In this document: piece by piece, positions 39,042 through 51,718 of the stretch
How the letters are laid out: each line of letters opens with the position of its first letter
How positions within the stretch are numbered: the first letter of the stretch is position 1
Assembly: GCA_000507305.1 (NCBI GenBank)
Contig: DF239543.1
Location: 1-64,000, forward strand
Length of the DNA stretch: 64,000 bases
Direction of reading: 5' to 3'
DNA from: Breviolum minutum Mf 1.05b.01
Taxonomy: Eukaryota > Sar > Dinophyceae > Suessiales > Symbiodiniaceae
The notes under the pieces: model-generated
The model's input: only the letters and a program-made list of their open reading frames with translations
Told to the model about the DNA's origin: nothing
Databases searched by the model: none
Translations under genes and position numbers: made by a program

Positions 39042-40990
39042 GAAACGGAAAAATCCTCCGCATATGTTCCTGCTTGGACATGGCTAGAATAACGAAGATG
39101 TCTTTTTTTTGAATCACAGGATTTTCAGAACATCTTGGTTTCATCCATCAACATGATGTCTTGTTTTTTTTGGGGGTCATCATTTCGCGCAGATTTTCCG
39201 TGCGTAAATTTTTCCGTTCGTTTCCGAAACGAACGTATTGGTATTTTCGGCCAGGAAACTCCCGATGCGGAGGTGGGCAACAATGGGTTCGCCTGTGCAG
39301 TCTCGACACCCATCAACTCCGCTCGGGTGACGGCCGTCTTGAACGCTGACTGAGCGGTTTCCGTTGTGCGTTTCGGTGCGATGAGGTCGGTGGTGTGTTT
39401 GTAAAATGTCACGGGGTGACTGACGATTTATAGGTGAATTTGAAGAACCACTATAACGTCCATTTCGACTGGTAGGGTCCCAATGTTCCTGCAAAATGCC
39501 CCAAAATTTGAAGAAAAAACATAGTTAGAGTGTGTGGTGAAACAGTCTTACCTTCACATAGACACAAAAGGCTGTACCCACCGGACTTGGGGTCTATTTA
39601 CGAAGAGCCTCTATCTTTTTGTTGCTGAAGTCCCCCCGGAATTGTCACTTGGAGTTGCTGAACTCGGCCTTTTTGGAAAGTTCTTTGAAAAGCCATACGT
39701 TTCCAACCAGGCGAAGTTTGTCCAGGTTTCAAACGAGAAGTTTTGTTGAAGTTCAGCCTCTTGTTTTTTTTGTGTGTTGCTTTTTTTTTTGTGGTTTCGG
39801 ACAAGTCGCCAATTCTTTCCGTCTTTGCCAGAGATCGCGTCAAAGACACAGCGTAAAGGGCAAAAGGTGGAGCATTTTCCGGTGGCAGACATGGAAAAAA
39901 AGGCCCATGGTTTTATTTGGGCTTCGTTGAAACTCATCCAGGGGACCTGAATATACATCATAGTCATCCATACATCATCCATACATCCACTTTAATTGGA
40001 ATCCGATCTTGTGTGTTGCATGCTGGAGTTGCATGTTTGTCGCCCCAATCGGAGTGTTGATGGCGACGAAACCGACGCGACACGTCGTCGAAGTTCCAGC
40101 CAAGTTGAGCCTTTGAAACTCCCCAAAGACCCGGAATTTGCCGGTGCCATCCTGTTAGCAGAGTGTCCCAGAACTGAAGATCGATAGGCGAAAACAAGAC
40201 ATTCCAAATCCTGGCGTTTTTCTTAATCTTCTTCCTATTTCACAGGCATTGAATTCTTGGTATGGACACAGATGTCAGTCTCGCAGGGTGTGGCAGAACG
40301 GCTTTCTGCAATCGACTCAAATTGGCCGTTTGGTACAATCCACACTCAGCTTCTCAAGTGTTTTTGTTTGTTTAGAAGTGCAACACTGCAACACAATCCA
40401 GGTGGTGGTTTCAAATATTGTTTATTTTCACCCCGGTCCCTGGGGAAATGATCCAATTTGACGAGCGTATTTTTCAAATGGGTGGTTCAACCACCAACTA
40501 GCAATGCATTTTGGTTTTGCTTCTTCAAATCAAGCGGCGATGCGGTCGGTAGTGCATCTAGGAATTTTGTGCATGTCCCTTCACTTGTCGTGTCAGTCAA
40601 GATGACGTTGAAATCTCACTGCCGGGAAGGGCTTGCCAACCGCCATTTTTGACGTGCCTGGCCAACGAAGATTCATGAAGGTTTTGAAAATCACCAAAGC
40701 AGGGATTTCAGCTGATGGGGCTGATGGGGAGGATGTATGTTTGTTTAAGAAACAGTGCCAAGCACCATACCCTGGGTTGTACATATTAGCGATTCCAGTG
40801 AGATAGACAAAGGCAAAGACAGTCGCAACGAAAAAAAAGGTCAGCCAGATTTTGTTTGTTGCTACTTGGATTCCAGTTTTCGCAGAAGGTTTGTTGAATC
40901 CAGTAGTGTTTTTGTGCGAAGAGATCTTTTGGCTCTAGTTGAGACCCCCGGCTCAGCCTAGAAGGCTTGACAAAAAACAAATCAATCGCT
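39042..40990. other. Intergenic stretch with a family E element
   Basis: I see no convincing gene. An open stretch at about 40050-40187 (EPLKLPKDPEFAGAILLAEC, then stop) could be an exon. A GC-rich stretch at about 39250-39400 is open on both strands and shows no family. Confidence 0.35.
40401..40500. mobile_element. Family E inverted-repeat element, copy E2
   Basis: GGTGGTGGTTTCAA at the left and GGTTCAACCACCAACTA at the right surround the conserved core TTTTCACCCCGG, GGGGAAATGATCCAATTTG and ATTTTTCAAATGGGT. The core recurs almost unchanged at 58050-58130. Confidence 0.85.
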
Positions 40991-41029
40991 GTTCAGCCAA
41001 AGAGCCATGGGTGGTGGTTGGTCTGGTGG

Positions 41030-42640
41030 TCTTCCTGATTTTTGTTTGGGTCGCGACAAATTAAAGGCCTTGCCAGATTTGAAGCTCAGTGGATTACCGG
41101 AGGGACGAGTGACGACTCTACTTTCGCTGGAACATTTGAATGTGAATGTGCCTGCATGGAACAGTGAGCTTGAAATCTTTTGGATGCAGGGTTTGGGCTT
41201 TAAAAAAGACAAACGTGCAGAGACTGTTTGCGGTAATGTCAAGGGCAAAGGTGGGTCATTACAGGCCGGGTTGATCCACCTATTGGGTTGATCATTGGGT
41301 ATGGATTCGGAAGGGACTATTCTGGTGGAATTGTAGATAGCTTCGGTGGTGTCACCCCCAACAGATTTTTTGGCGGAGTTCCTTCATTTATATAAGGAAT
41401 GTTGAGGTTGAGGAAATATGATGAAAACCAAGAAACGTAATGTACATCACATTCTCAATACGTGAACTATTATTTCTGATATTCTGATTGATTCTTAGAT
41501 TCTTCCAGAGGTCCACTTAGTCCCTGAACTCTGGCTGTTTCCCCAGGGACTGATTTGGGCCAATGCTGGGCTACAACAGATCCATATGCCTCTTGGCGAG
41601 CCGGCTCCCTCCGACTCTCAGAACATTCCTGGTTTTATTGGCTTGGCTTATGAGAATTTGGTTACATTGAGAAGCACTCTCAAAAGCTTAAGCATTGGCT
41701 ATGGCGAAGTCCCAACCTCCGAAGTTGTGAGCATGAATGGATTGGGACCTCCAGCCATGAAAGTCAAGAGTCCTACAGGCGTGACCTTTATCATTCATAG
41801 CCATCGTAGTTCGGAGTCCAGTTGGGTGACGCCGAACGGTTGGAAAAGCACTAAAGAATTGATGGCACAGAAGGTTCAGCTTGAAAATGAAGAGCCATCG
41901 ACTTGCTTGGGAATTCCTTATATCCGTTTGATGTGCCCACATGGCACCGCTATTTCCATTGGCAGATTCTATGGTGAAATTTTTCAGACCAAGGCAGAGA
42001 TTAGGAAAGCTACGAATGCAGAGGAATGCTGGGCTCCTTAGAAGTCTTTGGCTGAACTTTTTCTTCATTTTGAGAACTCTAAAGATGACATTGAAAAAAA
42101 CTACAGCATTTCTTTTTCCAAAGATGATCAAAGAAACTGAAGGGTTTGATTCGGTTTGCTAGTTTGCACTACCTGTGGAGTCACAACAAAAGGTACCCAT
42201 TGGTGCTTCTCAGTGGCTCATCTATCGTGAAGCACAGAGGGGAGAAACAATCCCCTATGATGGCTATCACATCGCCATTTACATCAACGATTTCCTGGGT
42301 GCCTATCGAATCTCGGTTATTTGTTGGTTGCTCTTATGTTTTGGGTTTTGGCTGTCTTTCTTTTTCTTAAAAATTCATTAAAACCAAATGACAACCGCAA
42401 ACTTTTTCCATCCCCTCAGACCGGGCGAAGCTGCACAACTTGCTTTGGAACAACCCACGGTTTCCCAATTTGACCTACGACACCGAAGATTTGGCGCTGA
42501 AACACACGGAGTTCCGGATCTTGAATCTGATTGATCCAACCACCGGCGAGTTCATTTGTCAGCTTGAACATGAGATTAGGGCAGCTTCACACCCATCCTT
42601 TTGTGCCAAGAATTGGCTGGGATCCAAAGATGAAAAGTGA
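41030..42640 (+). CDS. VOC / glyoxalase-like superfamily protein
   Basis: Exon-like stretches in order are as follows. About 41060-41250 reads LSLEHLNVNVPAWNSELEIF, then WMQGLGF, the first VOC strand and helix. 41547 to about 41690 reads GLIWANAGLQQIHMPLGEPA and NIPGFIGLAYENLVTLRSTL, fitting the substrate-site strand and second module. About 41895-41960 reads IPYIRLMCPHGTAISIG, like the 'vtCPyGN' strand. About 42170-42310 reads GETIPYDGYHIAIYINDFLG. About 42415-42640 reads PRFPNLTYDTEDLALKHTEF, then DPTTGEFICQLEHEIR, ending SKDEK and TGA. The VOC fold binds a metal for lyase, dioxygenase or isomerase reactions, and the substrate cannot be read here. This C-terminal 'Fe.ri..i.Dp.tGe....lEHEiR' block recalls glyoxalase-like proteins of algae. 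The acceptor before 41547 is CCCCAG. The start codon was not found. Confidence 0.65.
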
Positions 42641-42815
42641 TTTCCACCAGTTTTGGCAGGAGACAAACTCTCACAAAGTGTCCATGTAGTAGTGAAGTAT
42701 TTGTGGTCAATGCATCTGAAAAGAGGACGCCAGTGTGGTTGTTGGAGACATTTTGAGCCTCTGATCATACTTGGTTGCCTTGAAAGTTGTGTTTTTTGCA
42801 TACATTTGTGAAAAA

Positions 42816-42922
42816 TACTGTTGATGGAAGAAATCCTGCACCACTTGGGATGTATAAATCCTCGTAAATAATGAGATATTTACCATACCAACTGGTTAGC
42901 CGGATTTCTTCCATCATCCGTA
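42816..42922. mobile_element. Family A element, copy A4
   Basis: TACTGTTGATGG at the left, TTCTTCCATCATCCGTA at the right (two changes in the end), TA edges and internal CACTTGGGATG. It sits about 175 bp after the VOC gene stop. Confidence 0.8.
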
Positions 42923-43539
42923 TGGTGCATAGTTAAGTTGCCTTGTTCACCGGGTGGAATTGCATGACTCAAGCCTTGAGTAGAATCAGCAATGACAGTC
43001 AGCGATGAAGGACTCTCTTTTTTCGTCATTTCTTTGGGTCCAAATCCCCACACTTCGGAGCGAAAAAAGTCTCCGCCAAAAAATATCAGCCACAGCGACT
43101 CGGAAAGATTCGTTCTAGAGGTCAAATCAAAACCAATCGAAAAAAAAAAACAGCCGGTCAAAAACGAGAGACATCTCATCTACTGTAAATAAAACCACCA
43201 CTACTTGAAGAGCAGCCCCCACCTATAGAAGCCTCTCCTGCAACCTGCTGACTGGACAAAAGGCACGGGATGGGGGAGTATCTTGTTGTCTGACAAAGAG
43301 GTCACGAGAACCCGCAGGCTGAAAGGCTGAAAGGTCACCATGGAAAAGTTGAGGTTACCTGGAAAACAAGTTGAGAATCATTTGCCATCAACTGAACTTT
43401 AACCTCTAGAAATCAAACACAACAGCAAAAAATTGCTGAAAAACAGATGCTACACAACTAACACTTCCAGCTGTATCAAGTTGTGTTTTATGTCAAGTCA
43501 AATCTTCCAGGAAGCTTTTTTTTGTTTCCAACCTGCCTG

Positions 43540-46500
43540 CGCCAGGTTTGGACCTGATGACTGTCCAGGTGCGGGTTCAACGGGGTGCAGAAGGGTTGAA
43601 GGGGCCAATGAATTGGGTGGTGGCCACCCTCCCCTGGCAACAGTGGATAATCTATTCATTTTTTTATGAAGGGGCCAATCCTAACCTTCACGGACTCCAG
43701 GATGTTACAGGGGGGGAAAACCCAAGTAATGAAGCTGATTTCCCGACTCTTTGAATCCAGGTCAGCTTGCTGGATTTTCCTTGGGTGTTGGATTACATCC
43801 TGGCTACACGCTTCAATTGTTCGCTGCGGCAAATCCGTCATGCTGTCTGCAGTATTGTGAGGGTTCTCAGAGATATGCGGGAGATGCCTACAATTTCTGG
43901 TTGCTTTTGGTGTGATTTGTTGACATTTCGTTGAAGCCTTTCAATGTTGGACAGAACCTTTGTGAGTCACTTTGGTGTTCTGAGTGAAACTGCCGAAGTG
44001 TTTGGTGACATTGGACTCTATTTTCCAAGAGACATCAATGAGTTGAAGCAATCCCAATCATCCCAAAAACATCCAAAAAGAAATCAGCAAGAAAACATCA
44101 CTAATACCCAATACTGTTGATGGTTCAGAAATCCGGCATCCACCAGTTGATATGGTAGTTTTCCCATTATTTACAAGGTTTTAGCACCATCCCAGGTGGT
44201 TGTTTGGGATTTCTGAACCATCGACAGTATTACTACTCTATATGGGTGTTTCCTAAAATGGTGCTACCCCCAATCTCCACACCCCAAGTGCTGGTCATGT
44301 TTAGTAGGATCTTCCCAATAGTTGTTGGGGAAACTACCACCATTTTAGGAGTTGCCCCCATATCAACAAAAATTCACCAAGGTAATATGGGGAAAATGAT
44401 GGAGTTATAAGCCCAGGAAACCCATTTATGAATACATCCTGGAAGATTAACATGGAACCTGAGAATGCCCCCCTTGGAAAAGGAAAAACATCTTCCAAAC
44501 CATCATTTTCAGGGGTTATGTTAAACTTCGGGGGATTACATCCTCCAAATTTCCCATCAAGTCTTGACCTCCCCACTTTTTCCACAACGGAGGTCCTCAC
44601 CTTGAGGACCATCCTCTCTGCAGCGGTGGAGCGGGGGGACCTGACTGGGGGAAAGTTGGTAGGAAAAACACATCCAGGATTTCGGAACCTGGTGAAATGC
44701 CTGGTGTATTTTTGTTGATAGATGGTTCTGATATCCGGCGAATTAAACAGTTCATATATGGTAAATACACCGTTATCTACAGTGTTTCGTTAGATCTCAG
44801 GTGGTGCAGGATTTCAGCCATCAACAGTATTGTTGAGGTTGGGTCTACTGGTGTCACAAGATGTAGATCTTGATGGCTCTGTTTCGGCGAAGCCCTTCAT
44901 TGACAACATGATCCATGTGATCAGTGAGTGGGGGAACTGAAGATGAAGAAATTGCGAGTTGGTGTTCTGTGGTGTTGTGTGGTTTTGTGTGGGCTTTTTA
45001 GAAGAAACAAAAGGAAGGATTCTGGTTGTTGGGAAGGATTGTAATTGAGAAGTGCCAGAATTCCCTAAAAACCCCTTTGTGTTTTGTTCAAGCCTCATTT
45101 CACCACTTTTTTTTCCCACCAAAAGGATCAATCTAAAAGAGGGAAGTTTATTTTCCATGCCTGTAGTAAGCCGAGACATGCTACATGACAGATGTGGCTG
45201 TTTCCAAAAATAGGGGTGGGCCCCCAAAATGGATGGTTTATAAGGGAAAGCCCTATTAGAATTGATGATTTGGTGGTATCCCTATTTTTCGGAAACACCC
45301 ACAGCCAGCTCTTGAGGTGCTTAAAGAACTTTCCTTTGTGTCTCGACTCGGAGTTCTTCCATTGCTTCCTGGAGCCTCTGTTCGGTTTGCCCAATGTCAG
45401 GATGTCCACAGGTACACATTGTTAGAGCTTACCAAAGGAGAAGATCACCCCAAAAACTCCAAAGCACTTCTCGTTGTTTTTTTAAAAATGTGTTTCCATT
45501 TGGTTTCGACATAAGTGGCTGGAAGTTGGATGATTTGGGGGTTGGTACCATTCGGCCATTGTGGTATTTTTTCAATCTTCAGAGTCATGCTGTGTGACAA
45601 CTTTAGGCCGAGCCATTTGAGATTCCTGTGTGGGAACTTTCATCCATTGACCCACATGCAGTTCGAGGACTAAGATGTGCGAGCATCTTTTTCTGTGTCA
45701 CTTCAGAAGCACTTGCGTTTGTCGCTGGCCTTATCTTGCAGGACTCGTCGAAGCAAAAAGCGTTTGAAGCTCAAACAAAGGCCTGGCCTTTTGCGCTTTG
45801 CTTGTCGAAGTGTCGATTTTGATGTGGAATTCGCAACAGCCGAAAAGCTAAGATATCAAAGAACGCGTTCTGATTAGCTGGCAACGGCCTTTGCGCAGGC
45901 AATAACACAAGCACTCTCAGAGCTTCCTTCGCAGTGCAGGGATCTTAGGATGAAAAAGTGGCATCGATGGTCTATCCGTTGAGGATCCCCTGAGATGCTG
46001 AGATGCTAATGTACAGATATTGCAGTGTGAACTTCTTCATATAACAAAAATAGTACGGGTCACTGGGAAAACCACCCATGGCAAGAATTAGCATATGAGG
46101 TTTTTCAACATGGAAATAGAGTTTTCTGATAAATATCAGATTCGACCTGATGGATTTTAAACCCGCACGGCAGTTGAACTAAAAAAAATCGTAGCGCAAC
46201 TATATGGGTGTTTCCAAAAACAGGGGTGCCCCCAAAACACCCCAAAATGATCATTTTTAGTAGGAAAACCCATGGTTGTTGGGTACCACCATTTTAGGAC
46301 CCCCCCATATATGATTTTCATTTTTGCAAATTTCATGTTGCGATACTTCCAAGCTGTAAACCGCAAAGGAATCTCTGGGTCTCTAGGGAGGAGATATACC
46401 GTCCTCAAGCTGAGGCTCCAATCTAGAACTCTACATGAGCTCCCAAGAGCCTGTGCTGAAGCAGATTCAGCTGATCAAGGCGACGTGGGGCCGGAGAAAA

Positions 46501-47640
46501 CCCCCACGAAAAAGCCCACGAAGAAAACAAAACGGAAGTTTTTCCAAAAAAGCCTGGGTTTTTGGAATCCATTCACCTCAGCACTTTTTAAAAAGAAAAT
46601 CAAACATGAGATGTTTTGAGACAATTGTTTTTTGGGGTTTTCGGGTGGCTTTCTTGGGAAAACAGGAGCACCTACGTGCACCTCTTTGGATGCTCATGTG
46701 CGGGCCTTGGGCGATTTTGCGAGGCCCAACAAGTGCCAACCACATCTTTCCATGAAAGGCATGACTGCTTGAACCCGAGGCATGATTTCCGAAGTCTACA
46801 GGGCGAGGAGAAACTTCTCGTTGAGGAGCAACTCCATAAACTTCGACTTAAAGGAAACATTTTACATCACTCATTTTGTTTCCAGAAAAAAAAACATCAT
46901 GAGCATGACTGTATGGCAGCAAGTTGGGAAATCCCCTTTTTCCGGATGTCAAAAAGGTTATGTATTGTATTGAATTATATTTGTTGTAATGTAATCTTCT
47001 CAAGTTCATAACGTCTTCAACCCACAATGTGGATGTATGAAGCCCTGCAGCTTCCGCAAGGACGTTCGGCAAGCCGTGCGTGCAACGGCTGAATTACAGG
47101 CATCGCAGCCGATGGGGCCATCTAATGGGGTCACTTTGGAACGAAAGAGAATTTCCAGCTCAGCAGGTTTTTTTTTGGGCTTCCCCACCCCAAACAAATG
47201 GCGGAATTGACATTTTTTTTAAAAGCCAGTTCTCGAAACCTTAGGATAGGCGTTCCAATCCTCCGATTTTTCAATTGTGGTTGTTGATTTTTCATTGGAT
47301 TCCCAGGCAAGAGAGACAGGGGAGCTCCCTAAATGGCCGCAAGTGCTGGGTGATACCTTGCTACTGCTGTGCAGCCCTAAGACGACCCTCAAGACTTTGG
47401 ACATTTCATGCAATTTCAGGATTTCAGGGGGTGATTCCTATCAAAACTCACCACTAAGGTGGTAAATTTGGAGCTCCTAAATTTTCAGTCCCACTTTGTT
47501 GACTTACCCAACCACCGGTGAGGTTGCCATTGTGGAAACTCTCAGCACTGGCTGTTGCCAAGGGTCAGGTGCAAACCCTCAGAGCTGTGAATCTTTTCTT
47601 TGGAGTTCTCACGAACTTCAAACTGGTGGGTACACCCTGG
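43540..47640 (+). CDS. Scattered exons, part possibly a leucine-rich-repeat protein
   Basis: Coding-like stretches on the + strand include about 43546-43640 (TVQVRVQRGAEGLKGPMNWV), 44590-44660 (EVLTLRTILSAAVERGDLTG), 45308-45412 (LEVLKELSFVSRLGVLPLLP), 46785-46850 (SLQGEEKLLVEEQLHKLR), 47038-47120 (FRKDVRQAVRATAELQASQP), 47290-47425 (LLLLCSPKTTLKTLDISCN) and 47545-47630 (AVAKGQVQTLRAVNLFFGVL). The LKTLDISCN and LRAVNLFFG stretches fit the leucine-rich repeat core. Whether all belong to one gene is not decidable by eye. Several inverted-repeat elements interrupt the region. Confidence 0.3.
44112..44229. mobile_element. Family A element, copy A5 (full palindrome)
   Basis: TACTGTTGATGGTTCAGAAA and TTTCTGAACCATCGACAGTA are near-perfect inverted ends, with TA at the edges. 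118 bp. It is followed within 12 bp by a family B element. Confidence 0.9.
44239..44362. mobile_element. Family B element, copy B2
   Basis: TATATGGGTGTTTCCTAAAA at the left pairs with the right end TTTTAGGAGTTGCCCCCATA. It lies head to tail with A5 and just before a family C copy. Confidence 0.7.
44434..44543. mobile_element. Family C element, copy C1
   Basis: TCCTGGAAGATTAACATGGA pairs with TTATGTTAAACTTCGGGGGA. Internal AAACATCTTCCAAACC. About 110 bp. Confidence 0.65.
44711..44830. mobile_element. Family A element, copy A6 (diverged)
   Basis: The left end is altered (GTTGATAGATGGTTC). The right end GCCATCAACAGTA and the internal CAGGTGGTGCAGGATTTC are clear. Confidence 0.65.
45194..45307. 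mobile_element. Family B element, copy B3
   Basis: GGCTGTTTCCAAAAATAGGG pairs with CCCTATTTTTCGGAAACACC. The internal CCCAAAATGGATGGTTTATA matches B1 and B5 in the opposite direction. Confidence 0.8.
46202..46312. mobile_element. Family B element, copy B4
   Basis: ATATGGGTGTTTCCAAAAAC at the left and CATTTTAGGACCCCCCCATA at the right. The internal GTTGTTGGGTACCACCATTT resembles copy B2. Confidence 0.65.
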
Positions 47641-47735
47641 AAAATTAACATGGAACCCAAAAATTGAGGTTTGGAAGATGATTTTCCTTTTCAATCAGAT
47701 GATTTTTAGGTTCCATGTTAATTTTCAGGGGTGTA
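47631..47735. mobile_element. Family C element, copy C2 (full palindrome)
   Basis: TACACCCTGGAAAATTAACA and TGTTAATTTTCAGGGGTGTA are near-perfect inverted ends with TA edges. Internal GAGGTTTGGAAGATGATTTT. 105 bp. Confidence 0.85.
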
Positions 47736-48149
47736 GTGAAATCGAATCTGTTCCTTTGTAAAAAACAATCGTTTTTCCCCAATTGGCAGGAGTCTTTGAC
47801 TCACTTTGTTTCTGGGCCTCCACTGGGCTTGGGGCTTAAAAAAGAACTTTGACGAACTGGAACTGCTTTTCGTTGGGAAACGCCTGCGTTTTGCTTTTTT
47901 TTCTCAGGCGCCAATCTGGGAGCACAACGTTTGCTCCGGCGTCTCATCGAAGTGCTCTTGAGTGAAAAGGCATTTTTCACGAAAATCCATGCTTTCGTTT
48001 CGGTGTTCTGTTTCTGCTTCCAGGTCATCTGTTGCACGCAAGACACAACTCAAAAACGTATCCGATAATCAGAACATCTGACCACAGCCGCCTCACCAAA
48101 AATTCTTGCATTTGTTCTAATCCAAAGAGCCATTTCTTTCTGAAAAAAC

Positions 48150-50520
48150 CTGCTATATCAATTGGCCAGGCCGATTTCATGGACATTGCCCTGTGGTTTG
48201 CAGCTGAACCATCTTCAGTTTGGATCCCAGGATTTTCTTGCGAAATGGTCCCAATGACTTGAATGACTTGAAGTTGCTTCAAAATCTAGCTGGCGGTTTC
48301 AAACATTTTTTGAAAAAAATGTTCATCCCGCCGATTTGTGGGGAAACGATCCAATTTGACGTGCGCATATTTTTCAAATGGCCGTGGTTCAACCACCAAC
48401 TAGCAATGCATTTGCGATCCCCGCCTCTTCAGGCAGCGCTCCTGACGAGTGGGGAAGCGGTACGCTTCCTTTTACCGGAGGCACATCCAGAAAGCTTGAA
48501 AAAGGGCAGGTGGTTATGCTGATGGAACTGCTGAGAGCATTTTTGGCTTCCAAGTGATATCTTGGTTAGTATAGTTGGGTTCCACACATGTTGGAACACC
48601 AGAGATTGAATAGACAATGTTGTTTTTTAATCAAGAGAAATTTTTCGGAGCTCGGAGCAGGCCGCAAACGATGAAGAGTTTGTGAGCTTTCGGCAAGTGC
48701 GGAGCTTCAAAGCTTTGGTCGGTTGTGTCTTTAAAGTGAAATTTTTAATCTTGTGCGAGTTGAAAAAACAGCGGGATTTGCAGTACTAATTTTGGGAATC
48801 TCTCCCTCTCTATTATACTTGTGTGAATATGTATATATATATACATGTATTGTAATTGTGAGACACTTGAGACACTAGATTTCTTTTTGAAATTCACCAT
48901 CTCTTGACGCTTAAAAAACCTGAATTTCCATGGACCATCTGACCATCTCCATGTCTGAAAACATCGCGCTTAGGATGGTTTACTTCGCACACAGGAGAAT
49001 CTCTCCTACCTGCAAGGCCACCTCTTAAGGCCTTCATCATCCACCAACAAAATGACATTTTTTGCGTCCGTGTTTTTTTGGTTCCCGGAAGTTCAAGAGT
49101 TTTTTCCACCCCCCTCAAAAAAAGCAAGAAAGCCAAGTTTTTTTTTTTTGGGGGGGGAGGCTACCAAAGCAGCTGCGTGTGCATGCCTCGTCCTACTGGC
49201 GGAAAGCTGTGGAAGAGGTCCGCTGCTGCTGTGTTTTGGGATCAATGATGGTGTCAGAATGTAAGACCCGATTTTTTGGGCACCGTCGGCTATGCATCAG
49301 GTGCATCTATACTTGCAGCTCTACTTGAGAGTTATCGAGGCACAGTCATGCTGAAAGATGTGGGGAAATTCTGCTGCCATGCTGCAGACAAAATCTGAGA
49401 TTTGAAGTTTCAAAGTGTGCTCCTGAAAAGACCTTCAGGCTTTCCTTGAGGTGCAAAAAGAGGCTGGCACTGTCGTGTCGGACATTCTATGAATTTGGTG
49501 TTCATTGGAATGGCGCAAATACCATTTTTTGAATATCACAAAACAATGTGTTTTGCAATTCAAATCCACTAGTTAGCAGCTTTCTGCTAAAACCCAACCA
49601 TTTTCATCAGATTTTTTTGGGAAAAGCCAGTTCGACCATGTCAACGTTTCCCTCTTTTGGTTTTCCCATGACAGAATGCTTCCAGTTTCTGCGAATCGAT
49701 CGATTTTTCGCCCTGCCCAAAAGGTTCATAGCTTTGTCCAAAATCAACTCTTCATTGAAGTTCTGCTTGGCCTGTGGGGGAAGCTCAGAGCTTCAACAAA
49801 ATTGCCATGTTCAAAAAAAGGTATTTTTCGGGTGTAAAATCTGTAGCACTGTAGAACTGTCCAGAAAACAAAGTGTTTTCTTTAAAAACGAAATCAAAAC
49901 AAAATTCCTTTGGATTGCAGCACATTGATTGTAATTTTGGGGCTGCAAGTGCAGCAGCAGCGGGACACCGAAGCCTTTTTTGATAGTACTTTCAACGCCA
50001 TAGATACCATTTGGAAGAGGTTTATGGAGACGGTACTCTGCATGTCCAAGAATTGAGGACATCCATATGGATTGAAAAATGTGGGTTCTGAAAGAAGCAC
50101 CTTTCACTGTTTCATATACTTTCACATGGGTGAGAAGCTGGCTACAAAGAAGCGAATACTGTGTATATATATATATTATATAAGATAAATATATATATAT
50201 ATATGTATACATAATATAACTCAAACAATTCTAGAAGTTTCTCAGAATTTGCTAGTGGATTTGGTAATTTGGTAGTGGAATTTTGATTCGAAACGGAGTT
50301 TGAGCACAGGCCTTTGCTCACATGGCTATCGACTGACGGGCTGTCGGTCCGCACTCTGCGTGCTTAACGACCCTGTCACGGGTGAATTTGAAGCACATGT
50401 TCGGAATGAAGATATGATGAACAAACAAGAGAAAAAACACATTCCACATGGTTCAGACTGTTTTCCAAATTCAACACTTTTCACCCAAGAGGAGCTGATC
50501 CAAATTTCACAAGACAACTA
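48150..50520 (+). CDS. Unknown exon-like stretches
   Basis: Stretches with coding character are about 48155-48225 (GQADFMDIALWFAAEPSSVW), 48421-48510 (QAALLTSGEAVRFLLPEAHP), 49165-49250 (PKQLRVHASSYWRKAVEEVR) and 49949-50050 (VQQQRDTEAFFDSTFNAIDT and on). They are helical or mixed and separated by T-rich DNA. No family is recognised, and they may belong to more than one gene. Confidence 0.3.
48288..48402. mobile_element. Family E element, copy E3
   Basis: TAGCTGGCGGTTTCAAAC at the left and GGTTCAACCACCAACTAGC at the right. The core GGGGAAACGATCCAATTTG and ATTTTTCAAATGG match E2. The right end and the following GCAATGCATTT are shared with E2. Confidence 0.8.
50161..50218. repeat. (AT)n tract
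   Basis: TATATATA and ATAATATA tracts give only low-complexity Tyr/Ile frames. A shorter similar tract lies at 48827-48846. Confidence 0.75.
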
Positions 50521-50529
50521 GTTTTTCAA

Positions 50530-51718
50530 CTGAGTGCTTCAACCAAGCAACTTGAATTTTTTGGAAGCTTTGATTCTGGAATCCCTTCGAATTGCGCTTC
50601 AATACCAGTGATCTAGCTGTAGAGAGCTGAAAGCTCCAAATGGAAAGAGAAAAAAATGGGGATGTGAACAGAAGAAACAATCTATAGGAACTGGATGACT
50701 TATCAAGAACTGTGGGTGTTGAGTTTTTTCATGACACGCACACACTTGGATCAAATGCCGTTGCAAGTCTTCGGCCAAAGGACCTCCATGCGAAAGAAAA
50801 ATGAAGGGTGTGAAATTCGGCGGCCCGCATGGGGGGAGCAGATCATTTGGTGGGAGGTCTTTTGGAGCTTATCAAGCTTCTTTGTGGCCGGTCATGCTAT
50901 TTTTGGCATGAATTTGGACAGGAATCCTTTAAGCTAGGGGATGGTTTGCTGCGAAGCTGGTATCATGAGATTACCCAACAGTTTTTGTTGCAACTTTCTC
51001 AAAACTTGTTTTTGGAGTCTGCTTGGACTGGATCTTGGATACGATTTGACAAGATTCGCGTTGTGTGTTTGGCTTGAAACGTGTGTGATGTACATCCATG
51101 TAAAATCTTGACACATCTCAAAAATTGCTGGCTGAAAAATCCTGTCACCAGGTGGGACTTTTGGAACAAACCGCAGCTAGACAGGACCAAAACGAAGTAG
51201 CACTTTGCTGCTTTGCGTCACAGCGAGGCGCAGCGCCTGGAGAAATTCATGTTTGGACCAACTTGTGGGTGGACATAGTGACATCATCCCCATGTGACTT
51301 TTTCCCATGCAAACAAAAAACCACCGTTTCGGACTGTTTCTGTAGAGAGCGGACCAAGTAGAGTCGTTGGATGTTTTTTTTTTCGTGTAACACAAATGGG
51401 CTGCGAAAATGCCTGGATTCTTGCGAGGCTCTTTCTCGTATCAGAAACTTGGCTGAATGGCGGTGGAACATTCATCATCTGCCTTTGATACCCGGGATGA
51501 AGATTTCATTCCATGCTGTTTGACATGGTCACAACTGGCAAATACATTGATGGGTACAGTAGCTCCCTGAATAAACTGCCTTCAACATTTATATATTGGA
51601 AGAATCCCAGTTGACTTTATTCAGCATTGCAAATCGTTGGGATAACAATCAACACTACAAGATTCGCAAGATTCGAGCTCCTCCTCAGTCATTCACCTCT
51701 TAGGTACAGACCCAATAT
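50530..51718. other. No gene recognised
   Basis: T-rich sequence with several short open frames but no family-like segment and no inverted-repeat element that I can define. Confidence 0.4.

Noticed and set aside
39180-39494. - strand open frame with Arg/Ser/His-rich product
   Set aside because: The GC-rich stretch is open in several frames on both strands, which reflects composition. No family match.
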